Translations under genes and position numbers: made by a program
IMG/VR virus record: IMGVR_UViG_3300017917_002037
Coordinates: 1-24,485 of that record
Direction: 5' to 3' (one strand)
Source of the DNA: a virus
Length of the DNA: 24,485 bases
Notes under the pieces: generated by a model
Seen by the model: the letters and a program-made list of their open reading frames with translations, nothing else
What the model was told of the DNA's origin: nothing
Databases searched by the model: none
Shown here: positions 1 to 7,154 of the stretch, in pieces
Position numbering within the stretch: the first letter of the stretch is position 1
Layout of the letters: the number at the start of each line of letters is the position of its first letter

Positions 1-1
1 C

Positions 2-184
2 CGCTCGCCTGGTTTCGGGCTGTTGTCGCTTGATGACCAGCAGAAGACGGTGCAGTCCGTCCACAGCAAGTTCATGGAGCTGGCCAAGACTCAGCTCAAG
101 ACCGAAGACCCTGAGCTGGCCGCGAAGATCACGGAGCTGCAGGAGATGCGGAAAGCCAACGGCCTGTACTACAAGCCCGATTAA
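2..184 (+). CDS. C-terminal end of a virion-region protein (partial)
   Basis: An open frame enters from the left edge and ends at TAA 182-184, giving about 60 residues that finish in GLYYKPD. The visible part is charged and helical (KFMELAKTQLKTEDPELAAKI), followed by a short polar tail. It sits immediately before the tail fibre, where podoviruses usually carry their last internal virion or ejection protein, so that role is inferred from position only. No domain can be identified from this fragment. The overlapping frame starting at position 30 is out of phase with it and runs into the tail-fibre gene, so I reject that one. Confidence 0.75.
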   Translation, partial: RSPGFGLLSLDDQQKTVQSVHSKFMELAKTQLKTEDPELAAKITELQEMRKANGLYYKPD

Positions 185-217
185 GTTCGTACAATTTTCA
201 ACAGGAAGGATTGAGCC

Positions 218-2752
218 ATGGGCGTCCCAATTTCCAATGTCCCCCGCCGGGTGGTGTACGCGGCAAGCGGCACCGGCCCGTACAACTTCTCCTTTGAGAT
301 CCTGGCCGCGACCGACATCGCTGTCTACCGGGACGACACGCTGCTGACGCTGACCACCAACTACACGGTCACCATCAACCCCAACGGCACCGGCTATGTC
401 ACGCTGACTGCAGCTCCGACCGGCGCGACCCAGATCGCCATCGTCGGCAACCGCACCATCCAGCGCACCAGCGACTTCGTGACCGGCGGCGACTTCTTCG
501 CCAACACGGTCAACAACGAGCTGGATCAGCTGACCATCTTCGCGCAGCAGAACGCCGAGGGCCTGCAGCGTGCGCTGGTGGCACCGCAGACTGACCCGAC
601 CACCATTGACATGACGCTGCCCCGCGCAGCGGATCGGGCCAACAAGACCCTGGCATTCGACGCCAACGGCGATCCCACGCTGGGCATCAGTGCAGCCGAT
701 GTCGCCAATGCGGTGACCTACGCGGCCAACGCCGCCAACTCGGCAACGGCTGCGGCTGCCTCGGCAAGCTCCGCATCCAGCTCTGCCTCGAGCGCCTCCA
801 CCTCTGCCACGAATGCCGCGAACAGTGCGACCTCCGCGTCGAACTCTGCCAGCAGCGCGAGCAGCTCCGCGTCCAGTGCATCGACCAGCGCCAGTAGCGC
901 CTCGACCTCTGCGACCAATGCGGCCAACAGCGCAAGCTCGGCCAGCACCAGCGCGAGCAATGCGTCCACCAGCGCAACCAACGCAGCGAACAGTGCAACC
1001 TCTGCGAGCAACAGCGCAAGCACCGCCACCACCCAGGCGACCAACGCCAGCAACAGCGCCACGGCAGCGGCAACCAGCGCAAGCGATGCCGCCACCTCTG
1101 CAGCTGCAGCAGCCGCGGCCCTAGACAACTTCGATGACCGCTACCTCGGCGCGAAGTCCAGCGACCCGACCGTGGACAACGACGGCAACGCGCTGGTGAC
1201 GGGTGCCCTGTACTACCGCACCACTACGCCCGTGGGCATGAAGGTGTACGACGGCGCGCAGTGGCTTGCGGCCTCGAGCGCCATGCAGGCCGCCATGGTG
1301 ACCTACGAGTTCGTGGCCACCGCAGGGCAGACCACCTTCTCCGACACCGACGCCAACGGCGCGACCCTGAGCTATGTGTCGGCCAACATTGTGGTCACCC
1401 TCAACGGCTCGGCCTTGAGGCCCGGCGATGATTACACCGCGACCAACGGCAGCAGCATCGTGCTGGCCTCGGCTGCATCCCTGAATGATGAGCTGATTGT
1501 CCTGGCCTTCAACAGCTTCAACGTAGCCAACACCTACACGCAGAGCCAGGTGAACGGCTTCCTGGCCGCCAAAGCCAACCAGTCAACGACCTACACCAAG
1601 ACCGAGACTGATACGCTACTGGCCGGTAAGCAGGCCTCCGACGCAGAGCTGACCACGCTGGCTGGCATGAGCAGCGACCGCGCCACGTTCCTCGCGTCCA
1701 ACAACGGCTTCGCCTTCCGCAACCGCATCATCAACGGCGATATGCGGATCGACCAGCGCAATGTTGGTGCGAGCATCACGCCTGCTGGCACGACATACTG
1801 TTTGGATCGCTGGCAGTTGGGTGTGACGCAAGCAAGCAAGTTGTCTGTCCAGCGGGTGTCGGACGCGCCTACGGGTTTTATCAACAGTCTGCGGGTTACT
1901 GTTGCTTCTCAGTTTTCGCCTGGTGCTGGCGATGCCTTTTATGTGCAACAGCCGATTGAAGGATTCAATATCGCTGACCTCGCGTTTGGCACGTCTGGCG
2001 CAGTCACCATCACCACCTCATTTCAGGTAAAGGCTTCGGTCACTGGCACCTATAGCTGCCGAATCTGCAACGGGTCGGCAAACCGCAACTACATCGCCAC
2101 CTATACCATCTCGTCCGCAAACACTTGGACGCCGCTTGTTCTGACCATTGCCGGTGACACTTCCGGCACTTGGGCTACGGACAACACGGCGGGAATGTTC
2201 CTGTCGTTTGATTTAGGCTCCGGTTCAAGTCTCAACGGCACGGCAGGCGCGTGGAGTTCTAGCAACCAACTGCGGACTTCCGGCAGCGTCACGTTTGTCA
2301 ACCAGACTGCGGGTGCAACTTGGCAGATCACCGGAGTCCAGCTTGAGCGCGGCACCGTGGCCACGCCCTTCCAATTCGAGGACTACAGCGACACGCTGCG
2401 AAAGTGCCAGCGGTATCTGCCTGCGGTGACATTCGATACCGGCACCGCTGGCTACTCTCCTGTCGGCACTGGATTCGCATACGGAACCGGGAGCGCCTTA
2501 ATCACGGTGCCTTTCCAAGTAAAGGCCAGAACTGGCCCCAGTGGCGTCACTGTTTCAAACGTCGGTTCGTTCTCCCTCTACAACAGTACTGGGAGCTTAC
2601 TGGCGGCAACCGCGATTTCAGCAAACGCTAGCTCCGATGCGGCCTGCAACATCGTTGTGTCCGTCGCTTCTGGGCTTACAGCAGGCAACGGCACATCACT
2701 CGCAATCAGCAACATCAACGCCAGACTATTGTTCACGGGGTGCGAACTATGA
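218..2752 (+). CDS. Tail fibre protein with T7-type N-terminal domain
   Basis: This is the 844-residue receptor-binding fibre, attached to the tail hub. Residues about 1-150 look like the T7 tail-fibre N-terminal family (PISNVPRRVVYAASGTG..., then a beta-rich stretch ending DQLTIFAQQNAEGLQRAL). Residues about 165-305 are a long Ala/Ser/Thr/Asn heptad-like repeat (SASSAS, SATNAANSA), typical of trimeric fibre shafts. A DNFDDRYLGAKSSDP segment follows. From about residue 505 (RIINGDMRID) there is a beta-sandwich-like tip with the QLERGTVATPFQFEDY motif seen in many fibre tips. The start is supported by AGGAAGGA upstream of ATG 218. The tip region is visibly less GC-rich than the shaft, which suggests a swapped module. 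The next gene overlaps the stop (ATGA). Confidence 0.93.
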   Translation: MGVPISNVPRRVVYAASGTGPYNFSFEILAATDIAVYRDDTLLTLTTNYTVTINPNGTGYVTLTAAPTGATQIAIVGNRTIQRTSDFVTGGDFFANTVNNELDQLTIFAQQNAEGLQRALVAPQTDPTTIDMTLPRAADRANKTLAFDANGDPTLGISAADVANAVTYAANAANSATAAAASASSASSSASSASTSATNAANSATSASNSASSASSSASSASTSASSASTSATNAANSASSASTSASNASTSATNAANSATSASNSASTATTQATNASNSATAAATSASDAATSAAAAAAALDNFDDRYLGAKSSDPTVDNDGNALVTGALYYRTTTPVGMKVYDGAQWLAASSAMQAAMVTYEFVATAGQTTFSDTDANGATLSYVSANIVVTLNGSALRPGDDYTATNGSSIVLASAASLNDELIVLAFNSFNVANTYTQSQVNGFLAAKANQSTTYTKTETDTLLAGKQASDAELTTLAGMSSDRATFLASNNGFAFRNRIINGDMRIDQRNVGASITPAGTTYCLDRWQLGVTQASKLSVQRVSDAPTGFINSLRVTVASQFSPGAGDAFYVQQPIEGFNIADLAFGTSGAVTITTSFQVKASVTGTYSCRICNGSANRNYIATYTISSANTWTPLVLTIAGDTSGTWATDNTAGMFLSFDLGSGSSLNGTAGAWSSSNQLRTSGSVTFVNQTAGATWQITGVQLERGTVATPFQFEDYSDTLRKCQRYLPAVTFDTGTAGYSPVGTGFAYGTGSALITVPFQVKARTGPSGVTVSNVGSFSLYNSTGSLLAATAISANASSDAACNIVVSVASGLTAGNGTSLAISNINARLLFTGCEL
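720..1125 (+). repeat. Degenerate Ala/Ser/Thr/Asn codon repeat in the fibre shaft
   Basis: About 400 bases of imperfect repetition of GCC, AGC, ACC and AAC-type codons encode the coiled shaft of the tail fibre. The repeat leaves long spurious open frames on both strands. Copy number is probably plastic, because slippage would keep the frame. Confidence 0.8.
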
Positions 2753-2928
2753 ACCAGCCTATCTGGAAGCTCCTGCCGACCATGCCCATGCAGAAAACCC
2801 AGGTGGTATGGCGCGAATGGCCGGATGGCACGCAGGAGTCATGCCTTGTCACCGCGCCCGAGTACGTTGCATGGCTCGCGCAGGGTAATCAGCCACTGCC
2901 TGCCGACCCGCCGGAGCAGACCGGCTAA
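2749..2928 (+). CDS. Small tail-fibre-associated protein
   Basis: This 59-residue protein starts at ATG 2749, overlapping the fibre stop by ATGA; an ATG nine bases upstream is less likely. It contains W and DG residues (REWPDGTQESC) and ends EYVAWLAQGNQPLPADPPEQ. That ending resembles the tails of fibre-assembly chaperones and small proteins encoded directly after phage fibres. A role in fibre folding or attachment is inferred from this ending and from tight coupling to the fibre gene. It is too short for a confident family assignment. A terminator hairpin follows at once. Confidence 0.75.
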   Translation: MNQPIWKLLPTMPMQKTQVVWREWPDGTQESCLVTAPEYVAWLAQGNQPLPADPPEQTG

Positions 2929-2942
2929 GTACAGAAACCAGT

Positions 2943-2964
2943 AGGCCCGATTGGGCCTTCTTTC
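2943..2964 (+). terminator. Rho-independent terminator after the fibre genes
   Basis: A perfect 6-bp stem, AGGCCC/GGGCCT, with a GATT loop is followed by a T-rich run (TTCTTTC). It lies between the fibre-associated gene and the C1q-like gene and precedes that gene's ribosome-binding site. Confidence 0.7.
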
Positions 2965-2986
2965 AGAGCATCGAAAGGAGTCCCAG

Positions 2987-3451
2987 ATGGGCAAGTCAAG
3001 AGAGATCGCCAGGTTGCCGAATGCACCGGCTTTCAGCGCATACAGATCTGGCAGCAATCAGTCTGTCACTGCTGGCAGCTGGACGAAGGTGCAGGCGCAG
3101 ACCGAGGAATTCGACACGGCCTCTGCGTATGACAACGCGACCAACTTCCGCTTCACGCCGCAGGTCGCTGGCTACTACCAGGTCAACGCGCAGCTCTGCC
3201 CTGCTGGAGTCACGGTCATCAGGGGCATCGTTGCCATCTACAAGAACGGATCCATCTTCAAGATCGGATCTGATTATTTGTCAGACGCAACCACTGTCGC
3301 CAGGTCTAGCGTGTCTGCGCTGATCTACATGAACGGTACGACCGACTACCTTGAGATGTTCGGATTTGTCAGTGCGTCCTCGGGCACGGCCTTTGGTTTT
3401 GCGACAGGCGCAGACACTTATTTCCAAGCCTGCCTGGTTCGTCCTGCATGA
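2987..3451 (+). CDS. C1q/TNF-like domain protein, probable virion appendage
   Basis: This 154-residue protein has the hallmarks of a C1q-like jelly roll: SAYRSGSNQSVTAGSWTKV, EEFDTASAYDNATNFRF, then PQVAGYYQVNAQL and YKNGSIFKIGSDY. Such domains occur as trimeric adhesive heads on phage tails. The start is ATG 2987, preceded by GAAAGGAGTCCCAG. The longer frame from 2951 begins inside the terminator hairpin and is unlikely. Its position after the tail fibre suggests a second adhesin or a decoration of the tail. Binding target unknown. Confidence 0.85.
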   Translation: MGKSREIARLPNAPAFSAYRSGSNQSVTAGSWTKVQAQTEEFDTASAYDNATNFRFTPQVAGYYQVNAQLCPAGVTVIRGIVAIYKNGSIFKIGSDYLSDATTVARSSVSALIYMNGTTDYLEMFGFVSASSGTAFGFATGADTYFQACLVRPA

Positions 3452-3459
3452 GGTGAGAC

Positions 3460-3672
3460 ATGGAGCCTGGAGAGATTGATCCTGTGAAGTACGGCGTCCT
3501 GTGGGAGCGCGTGCAGCAGATGGACAAGAAGATCGACAAGATGGAAAAGCAGATCGAGCAGCTGCTTGAGCTGGCCAACAAGTCCAAGGGCGGGCTGTGG
3601 GCTGGCATGGCCATCGCGTCAGCTATTGGTGGCGTGGTCACCTGGGTGGTGAGCCACTTCAAGGGAGGCTGA
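3460..3672 (+). CDS. Small coiled-coil/one-TM protein (XhlA-like)
   Basis: This 70-residue protein has an amphipathic heptad helix (residues about 14-42, VQQMDKKIDKMEKQIEQLLEL) followed by one membrane segment (about 46-66, GLWAGMAIASAIGGVVTWVV). That is the layout of haemolysin XhlA-type holin accessory proteins. The start is preceded by GAGGTGAGAC. It is the first gene of a run of membrane proteins ending in holin and lysozyme, so a part in lysis is likely. It could also be an unrelated membrane anchor. Confidence 0.8.
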   Translation: MEPGEIDPVKYGVLWERVQQMDKKIDKMEKQIEQLLELANKSKGGLWAGMAIASAIGGVVTWVVSHFKGG

Positions 3673-3676
3673 AGCC

Positions 3677-4150
3677 ATGATCCCCATCGACCCCATCACC
3701 GCGCTGGCTGCCGTCAACAAGGCCGTGAAGATGGTGAAGATGGCGAGCCAGACCGCCAACGATGTGGCCCAGCTCGGCCCGCTGCTTGGCAACTACTTCG
3801 ACGCCAAGCACACCGCTATCAAGGCTGCGCGCCAGGCCAAGAAGAAGGGCGGCAGCAACCTCGGTGCCGCCATGCAGATCGAGATGGCGCTGAAGGCGCA
3901 GGCCGACTTTGAGCGCGAGATCCAGGGGCTGTTCTTCAGCTCCAACAACATGGACATCTGGCATCAGATCAAACGCCGCGAGGCTGAGATGAACGCCGAG
4001 GACAAGGCCGAGGCCGAGCGCGAGAAGATCGCGGAGATCCGCAGGCAGCGTCAGATGCGTGAGTACAAAGAGATCGGCCTGGCTGTTGTCATCTGTGCTG
4101 TGGCCCTTGGCTCACTTGGCTGGTTCCTGGTGAAGATCCTGTTCCTATGA
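3677..4150 (+). CDS. Coiled-coil protein with C-terminal membrane anchor, function unknown
   Basis: This 157-residue protein is helical and strongly charged, with the stretch AEMNAEDKAEAEREKIAEIRRQRQ around residues 99-130. A C-terminal membrane segment covers about residues 133-156 (EIGLAVVICAVALGSLGWFLV). No enzymatic motif is seen. It lies four bases after the XhlA-like gene with a good GGAGGCTGAAGCC leader. A tail-anchored cytoplasmic coiled coil inside a lysis cassette could act as a lysis accessory, but this is an inference. It does not look like an Rz spanin, since the membrane segment is at the wrong end. Confidence 0.8.
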   Translation: MIPIDPITALAAVNKAVKMVKMASQTANDVAQLGPLLGNYFDAKHTAIKAARQAKKKGGSNLGAAMQIEMALKAQADFEREIQGLFFSSNNMDIWHQIKRREAEMNAEDKAEAEREKIAEIRRQRQMREYKEIGLAVVICAVALGSLGWFLVKILFL

Positions 4151-4151
4151 G

Positions 4152-4325
4152 ATGTCGCAGCCTCCAGATGACATCAACAAGGTCATCTTTGATGCACTGG
4201 AAAAGTTCATCAAGGTCATCTGTTACCTGGTGCTGGCCAACGCAGCCTTCGACTTAATCATCACGCTGCCACCTGAAATCGCCAACAAGATCTTCGACGC
4301 AATATTCAGACGACTCGGACTATGA
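4152..4325 (+). CDS. 57-residue hydrophobic protein
   Basis: ATG 4152 to TGA 4323-4325 encodes 57 residues with a hydrophobic middle (FIKVICYLVLANAAFDLIITLP) between helical ends. The stop overlaps the next start (ATGA), and the start follows the previous stop by one base, so it fits the coupled operon exactly. It may be a small membrane or membrane-associated lysis accessory. No family recognised. Confidence 0.65.
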   Translation: MSQPPDDINKVIFDALEKFIKVICYLVLANAAFDLIITLPPEIANKIFDAIFRRLGL

Positions 4326-4801
4326 ACTTCATCAAGAAACCTGCTCCCGGTTCCAGCCGGTCTGAGCGCGAGGCCTACGTCAAAGCCTGGGCCGCCATCA
4401 CCATCTCTGCCTTCGCCCTGCTGCTGGCCATCAACGGCTACTTCGGCGGCAGCAACTCGAGCCGCGTGCTGAACAAGACCATCGAGTCCAATAACCTCTG
4501 GGCCTGGTATCAGGCCAAGAACATCCGCAGCGTGATCTACGAGGAGGCTGGCAAGGCAGACAAGGCTGCCAAGCAGAAGGCCGACATGGAGGAGATCAGC
4601 GCCAAGGCCAAGGCTGCCGAGGCCGAGCGTGATGTCGCCAAAAATAGAAGCCCCTGGTTCTCCTACGCAGGCATGGCCCTGCAACTTGCCATCGTCCTGT
4701 CGAGCGCCGCGATCTTGGCCGTGATGATGCCCATGCTGCTTGTCAGCGTTGCAGTGGGTGCGGGCGGTGCCGCGCTGCTGGTCTATGCAATGGTGATCTG
4801 A
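4322..4801 (+). CDS. DUF4337-like membrane protein
   Basis: This 159-residue protein has an N-terminal membrane segment (about 22-41, AWAAITISAFALLLAINGYF) and two more near the C-terminus (about 117-158). Between them lies the signature WAWYQAKNIRS followed by a charged coiled coil. This arrangement and the W-YQAK motif match the DUF4337 family, whose function is unknown and which is usually bacterial. It overlaps both neighbours (ATGA, TGATG). In this cassette it may modulate holin timing or envelope integrity; that is speculative. Confidence 0.82.
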   Translation: MNFIKKPAPGSSRSEREAYVKAWAAITISAFALLLAINGYFGGSNSSRVLNKTIESNNLWAWYQAKNIRSVIYEEAGKADKAAKQKADMEEISAKAKAAEAERDVAKNRSPWFSYAGMALQLAIVLSSAAILAVMMPMLLVSVAVGAGGAALLVYAMVI

Positions 4802-5301
4802 TGCTCTCTCTTCTCTCAACCCTCGGCGGCATCCTGCTAGGTGGCCTGCCCAAGCTGCTTGACTACTTCCAGTCCAAGCAAGACCACAAGCATGAACTGG
4901 AGCTGGCCCGCGTCCAGACCGAGCGCGAGAAGGAGCTGGCCGCGCTGGGCTTCGCTGCCCAGGCCAAGGTCGAGGAGATCCGCTCCGACCAGATCGCCAT
5001 GCAGACCGAGGCCGCGATGACGCAGGCCGCGCTCGACCATGACAAGCAGGTGCTGAAGTCGGCCAGCAAGTGGGTGGCCAACTACATCGGCACGGTGCGC
5101 CCGACGGTGACCTACCTGTTCGTGCTGGAGCTGCTGGCCATCAACGGGTTCCTGGCCTACTACCTCTGGTCGCACCCGGAACTCATCAAGGGCATCGACG
5201 ATGTCATCAAGTACTCGGAGCTGATCTTCAGCAGCGATGAGATGGCGATGCTGGGCGGCATCATCGGCTTCTGGTTCGGCTCTCGCGGGTTCAAGAAGTG
5301 A
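4801..5301 (+). CDS. Holin, GTA-type 3TM family
   Basis: This 166-residue protein resembles the 3TM holins of gene-transfer agents and phages. It has a short hydrophobic N-terminus (LLSTLGGILLGGLPKLL) and a long charged coiled coil (about 24-85). Next come the VRPTVTYLFVLELLAINGFLAYYL membrane segment and a final segment ending GGIIGFWFGSRGFKK, where RP and WFGSR are family landmarks. It is directly coupled to the lysozyme gene (GTGA overlap). It would permeabilise the inner membrane so that the lysozyme, which lacks a signal peptide, can reach the wall. Confidence 0.85.
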   Translation: MLSLLSTLGGILLGGLPKLLDYFQSKQDHKHELELARVQTEREKELAALGFAAQAKVEEIRSDQIAMQTEAAMTQAALDHDKQVLKSASKWVANYIGTVRPTVTYLFVLELLAINGFLAYYLWSHPELIKGIDDVIKYSELIFSSDEMAMLGGIIGFWFGSRGFKK

Positions 5302-5822
5302 AGCTGTCCGAGCGTGGCGCGGCCCTGATGCACAGGTACGAGGGCTGCCGGAACAAACCCTACCTGTGCCCGGCGCACATCTGGACTATCGGCTATGGCC
5401 ATGTGCTGTACCAGGAGCAGATCCGGCTGCCCATGGTTCACAAGGAAGAGGACAAGGCCAAGAAGACGCCGCCCATGCTGCGGCAGCAGTATCCGCTGAA
5501 GGAGGAGGACGCCCGTGTCTGGAGCAAGGACGAGATCAATGCGCTATTCGACACTGATGTCGCAAGTTTTGAACGGGGTGTTCTACGTCTTGTTCCCGGC
5601 GTGGCTGGCCGTCAAGGAGCTTTCGACGCTCTGGTCTCTTTTGCCTTCAATGCTGGGCTAGGCAACCTGCAGCGCAGTCAGATCCGCATCAAGGCCAACC
5701 GGGGCGATTGGCAAGGGGCGGCTGACGCGCTCATGGATTGGACGAAGGGCGGCGGCAAGGTGCTGCCTGGCCTGGTCAAGCGCCGCGAGGCAGAGCGGGC
5801 GCTATTCCTGTCCGACGACTAG
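5298..5822 (+). CDS. Endolysin, GH24 (T4/P21-type) lysozyme
   Basis: This 174-residue muramidase would cleave the glycan of peptidoglycan. The catalytic pattern E-x8-D/C-x5-T is present as E15, C24 and T30 in RYEGCRNKPYLCPAHIWTIGYGH. The usual second-half motif follows (QGAFDALVSFAFNAGLGNL), then KGGGKVLPGLVKRREAERALF. The start is GTG 5298, overlapping the holin stop. No signal peptide or signal-anchor is seen, so export should depend on the holin. The stop codon overlaps the end of a gene on the opposite strand by four bases. Confidence 0.95.
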   Translation: MKLSERGAALMHRYEGCRNKPYLCPAHIWTIGYGHVLYQEQIRLPMVHKEEDKAKKTPPMLRQQYPLKEEDARVWSKDEINALFDTDVASFERGVLRLVPGVAGRQGAFDALVSFAFNAGLGNLQRSQIRIKANRGDWQGAADALMDWTKGGGKVLPGLVKRREAERALFLSDD

Positions 5823-5950
5823 ATCAGGTTCCAGCCAGCCATCAGGCTGAGGTAGATCAGCTTGGCGACCAGGCCCGTGAGGGCCAGGCACAGGAACCAC
5901 AGGATCACCACCGTGGCGACCACGGACAGGACGTAGAAGACCTGGTTCAT
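5819..5950 (-). CDS. 43-residue single-TM protein, end of leftward operon
   Basis: ATG at 5950 overlaps the stop of the RecT gene (ATGA), and the frame runs 43 residues to TAG. Most of it is hydrophobic (MNQVFYVLSVVATVVILWFL, then ALTGLVAKLIYLSL), giving one or two membrane passes. The stop region overlaps the lysozyme stop tail to tail. Coupling to recT supports it being real, but a role cannot be named; small membrane proteins at the end of early operons sometimes affect host physiology. Confidence 0.6.
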   Translation of the reverse strand: MNQVFYVLSVVATVVILWFLCLALTGLVAKLIYLSLMAGWNLI

Positions 5951-6981
5951 ATGTTGGCCCCGAGCGCCCGCAGCCGCTTCTGGTAGCCCGCGGTGTGGCG
6001 CACGCGCTTCACGATGTCCACGCGCTGGATGTTCTCCTCATTGAGTTCCCGCAGCTCGCGCAGCTTGGTCATCCGATCTCGAGCTGGAACCTTGCCTGCC
6101 CTGGCGGTCTTGTCGCACAGGTCTTCGTAGGCGTCCGACCACTCATCAATGGTCGCGTGCGTGCTGAACGGCTCATCGCGGCCAGGTACCCGCAGGGCAA
6201 AGCCGATCACCGGCACAGGCACCGGCTCGCGCTCCTCATCATCCTGGCCAGGCTCGCGTTCCATCACGGGCGGGGCTGCCGTCACCGCGTCGGTGATCTG
6301 TGGCTCCACAACAACAGCCACCGGCTCCTCGACCGTGTCGGCCATGGCGGCCTCGATCACTACCGGGTCGGACACCGGCAGGGCCGGGGCCAGGGCGTCC
6401 AGCGGATTGCGCGTCGGGGTGATGTCCTTGGCCTGGCGAGGCTTGGCCTCATCCGGGAAGTCCATGGCCTCCTCGGCGGTGATGAGTCCCTTCAGGACAT
6501 CCGGAAAGGCGTCCCGCAGGGCGAAGCCCCTGGCCCGCATCTGCAGCATCCGCTTGGGGTAGGCCTGCCATGGCCCCTGCTTGCCCCACAGACCGGCCCG
6601 CTTGGCGTCCTCGACCGAGAACCTGGCGATCACCGGGTTGCGGCCCTTGCGCCGGGCTACGCAGACGGCCACCGGGTTGGGTGTGCCCTCGCCCTCGATG
6701 CTCTCATCAATGCCGTCGCAGACCGGGCTGGCCTGCGCCAGGGCCATGGCCGCGTCCCCGTACACCGACGGCTTGCCGTTGATGACCGAGATGTTCTGCA
6801 GCGCCTGGAGCGGGGCCAGGCCGATCTCATAGCCCCACTGCACGGCGACCATGATGTCCTCGGGTTTACCCTGGTATTGCTTGGGCACCATGGCCGACTT
6901 GGCCAGCATCTCGCTGAACTGGATGGCCTCGGTGATGGTGGCGGGCGCGAAGCCGCGCTGGTTAGTGGTGGTCAGTTGCAT
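5947..6981 (-). CDS. recT: RecT-family single-strand annealing protein
   Basis: This 344-residue protein carries the RecT core at about residues 10-205: TITEAIQFSEMLAKSAMVP, then YQGKPEDIMVAVQWGYEIGL, LQALQNISVINGKPSVYGDA, and the later YPKRMLQMRARGFALRDAFPD. It anneals complementary single strands produced by its partner exonuclease, which is encoded two genes upstream. The start chosen is ATG 6981, where the conserved region begins. The 30 residues upstream in frame are antisense-like and overlap the previous gene. After an acidic Pro/Val-rich linker there is an extra C-terminal segment (about 255-344) that the basic RecT fold does not need. Confidence 0.9.
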   Translation of the reverse strand: MQLTTTNQRGFAPATITEAIQFSEMLAKSAMVPKQYQGKPEDIMVAVQWGYEIGLAPLQALQNISVINGKPSVYGDAAMALAQASPVCDGIDESIEGEGTPNPVAVCVARRKGRNPVIARFSVEDAKRAGLWGKQGPWQAYPKRMLQMRARGFALRDAFPDVLKGLITAEEAMDFPDEAKPRQAKDITPTRNPLDALAPALPVSDPVVIEAAMADTVEEPVAVVVEPQITDAVTAAPPVMEREPGQDDEEREPVPVPVIGFALRVPGRDEPFSTHATIDEWSDAYEDLCDKTARAGKVPARDRMTKLRELRELNEENIQRVDIVKRVRHTAGYQKRLRALGANI

Positions 6982-7154
6982 ACGTCTTGTCCGGGTAGGT
7001 ATTGTTTCAGGGTGGCGAAGACCAGGGTCACGATGGAATCCACGATCTCCTCGGCGTCCTTGTCGCTGCACTTGGGAATGTTGGAGCGCACAGCGTGGAT
7101 GGCGCGGGCGTGGGCCACGGTCAGCTCATCGGCGTCCAGCAGCTCGATCTTCAT
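6972..7154 (-). CDS. 60-residue protein between exonuclease and RecT
   Basis: ATG 7154 overlaps the exonuclease stop (ATGA) and is preceded by AAGGAGGCCAAGGC. The protein is acidic and helical (IELLDADELTVAHARAIHAV, CSDKDAEEIVDSIVTLVF). It overlaps the recT start by ten bases. It is locked between two recombination genes, which suggests an accessory or inhibitor of that system, but no family is recognised. Confidence 0.75.
   Translation of the reverse strand: MKIELLDADELTVAHARAIHAVRSNIPKCSDKDAEEIVDSIVTLVFATLKQYLPGQDVCN

Noticed and set aside
218-3451. Diversity-generating retroelement, as in BPP-1
   Set aside because: No reverse transcriptase gene, template repeat or variable-region duplicate of a fibre end was found in the window.
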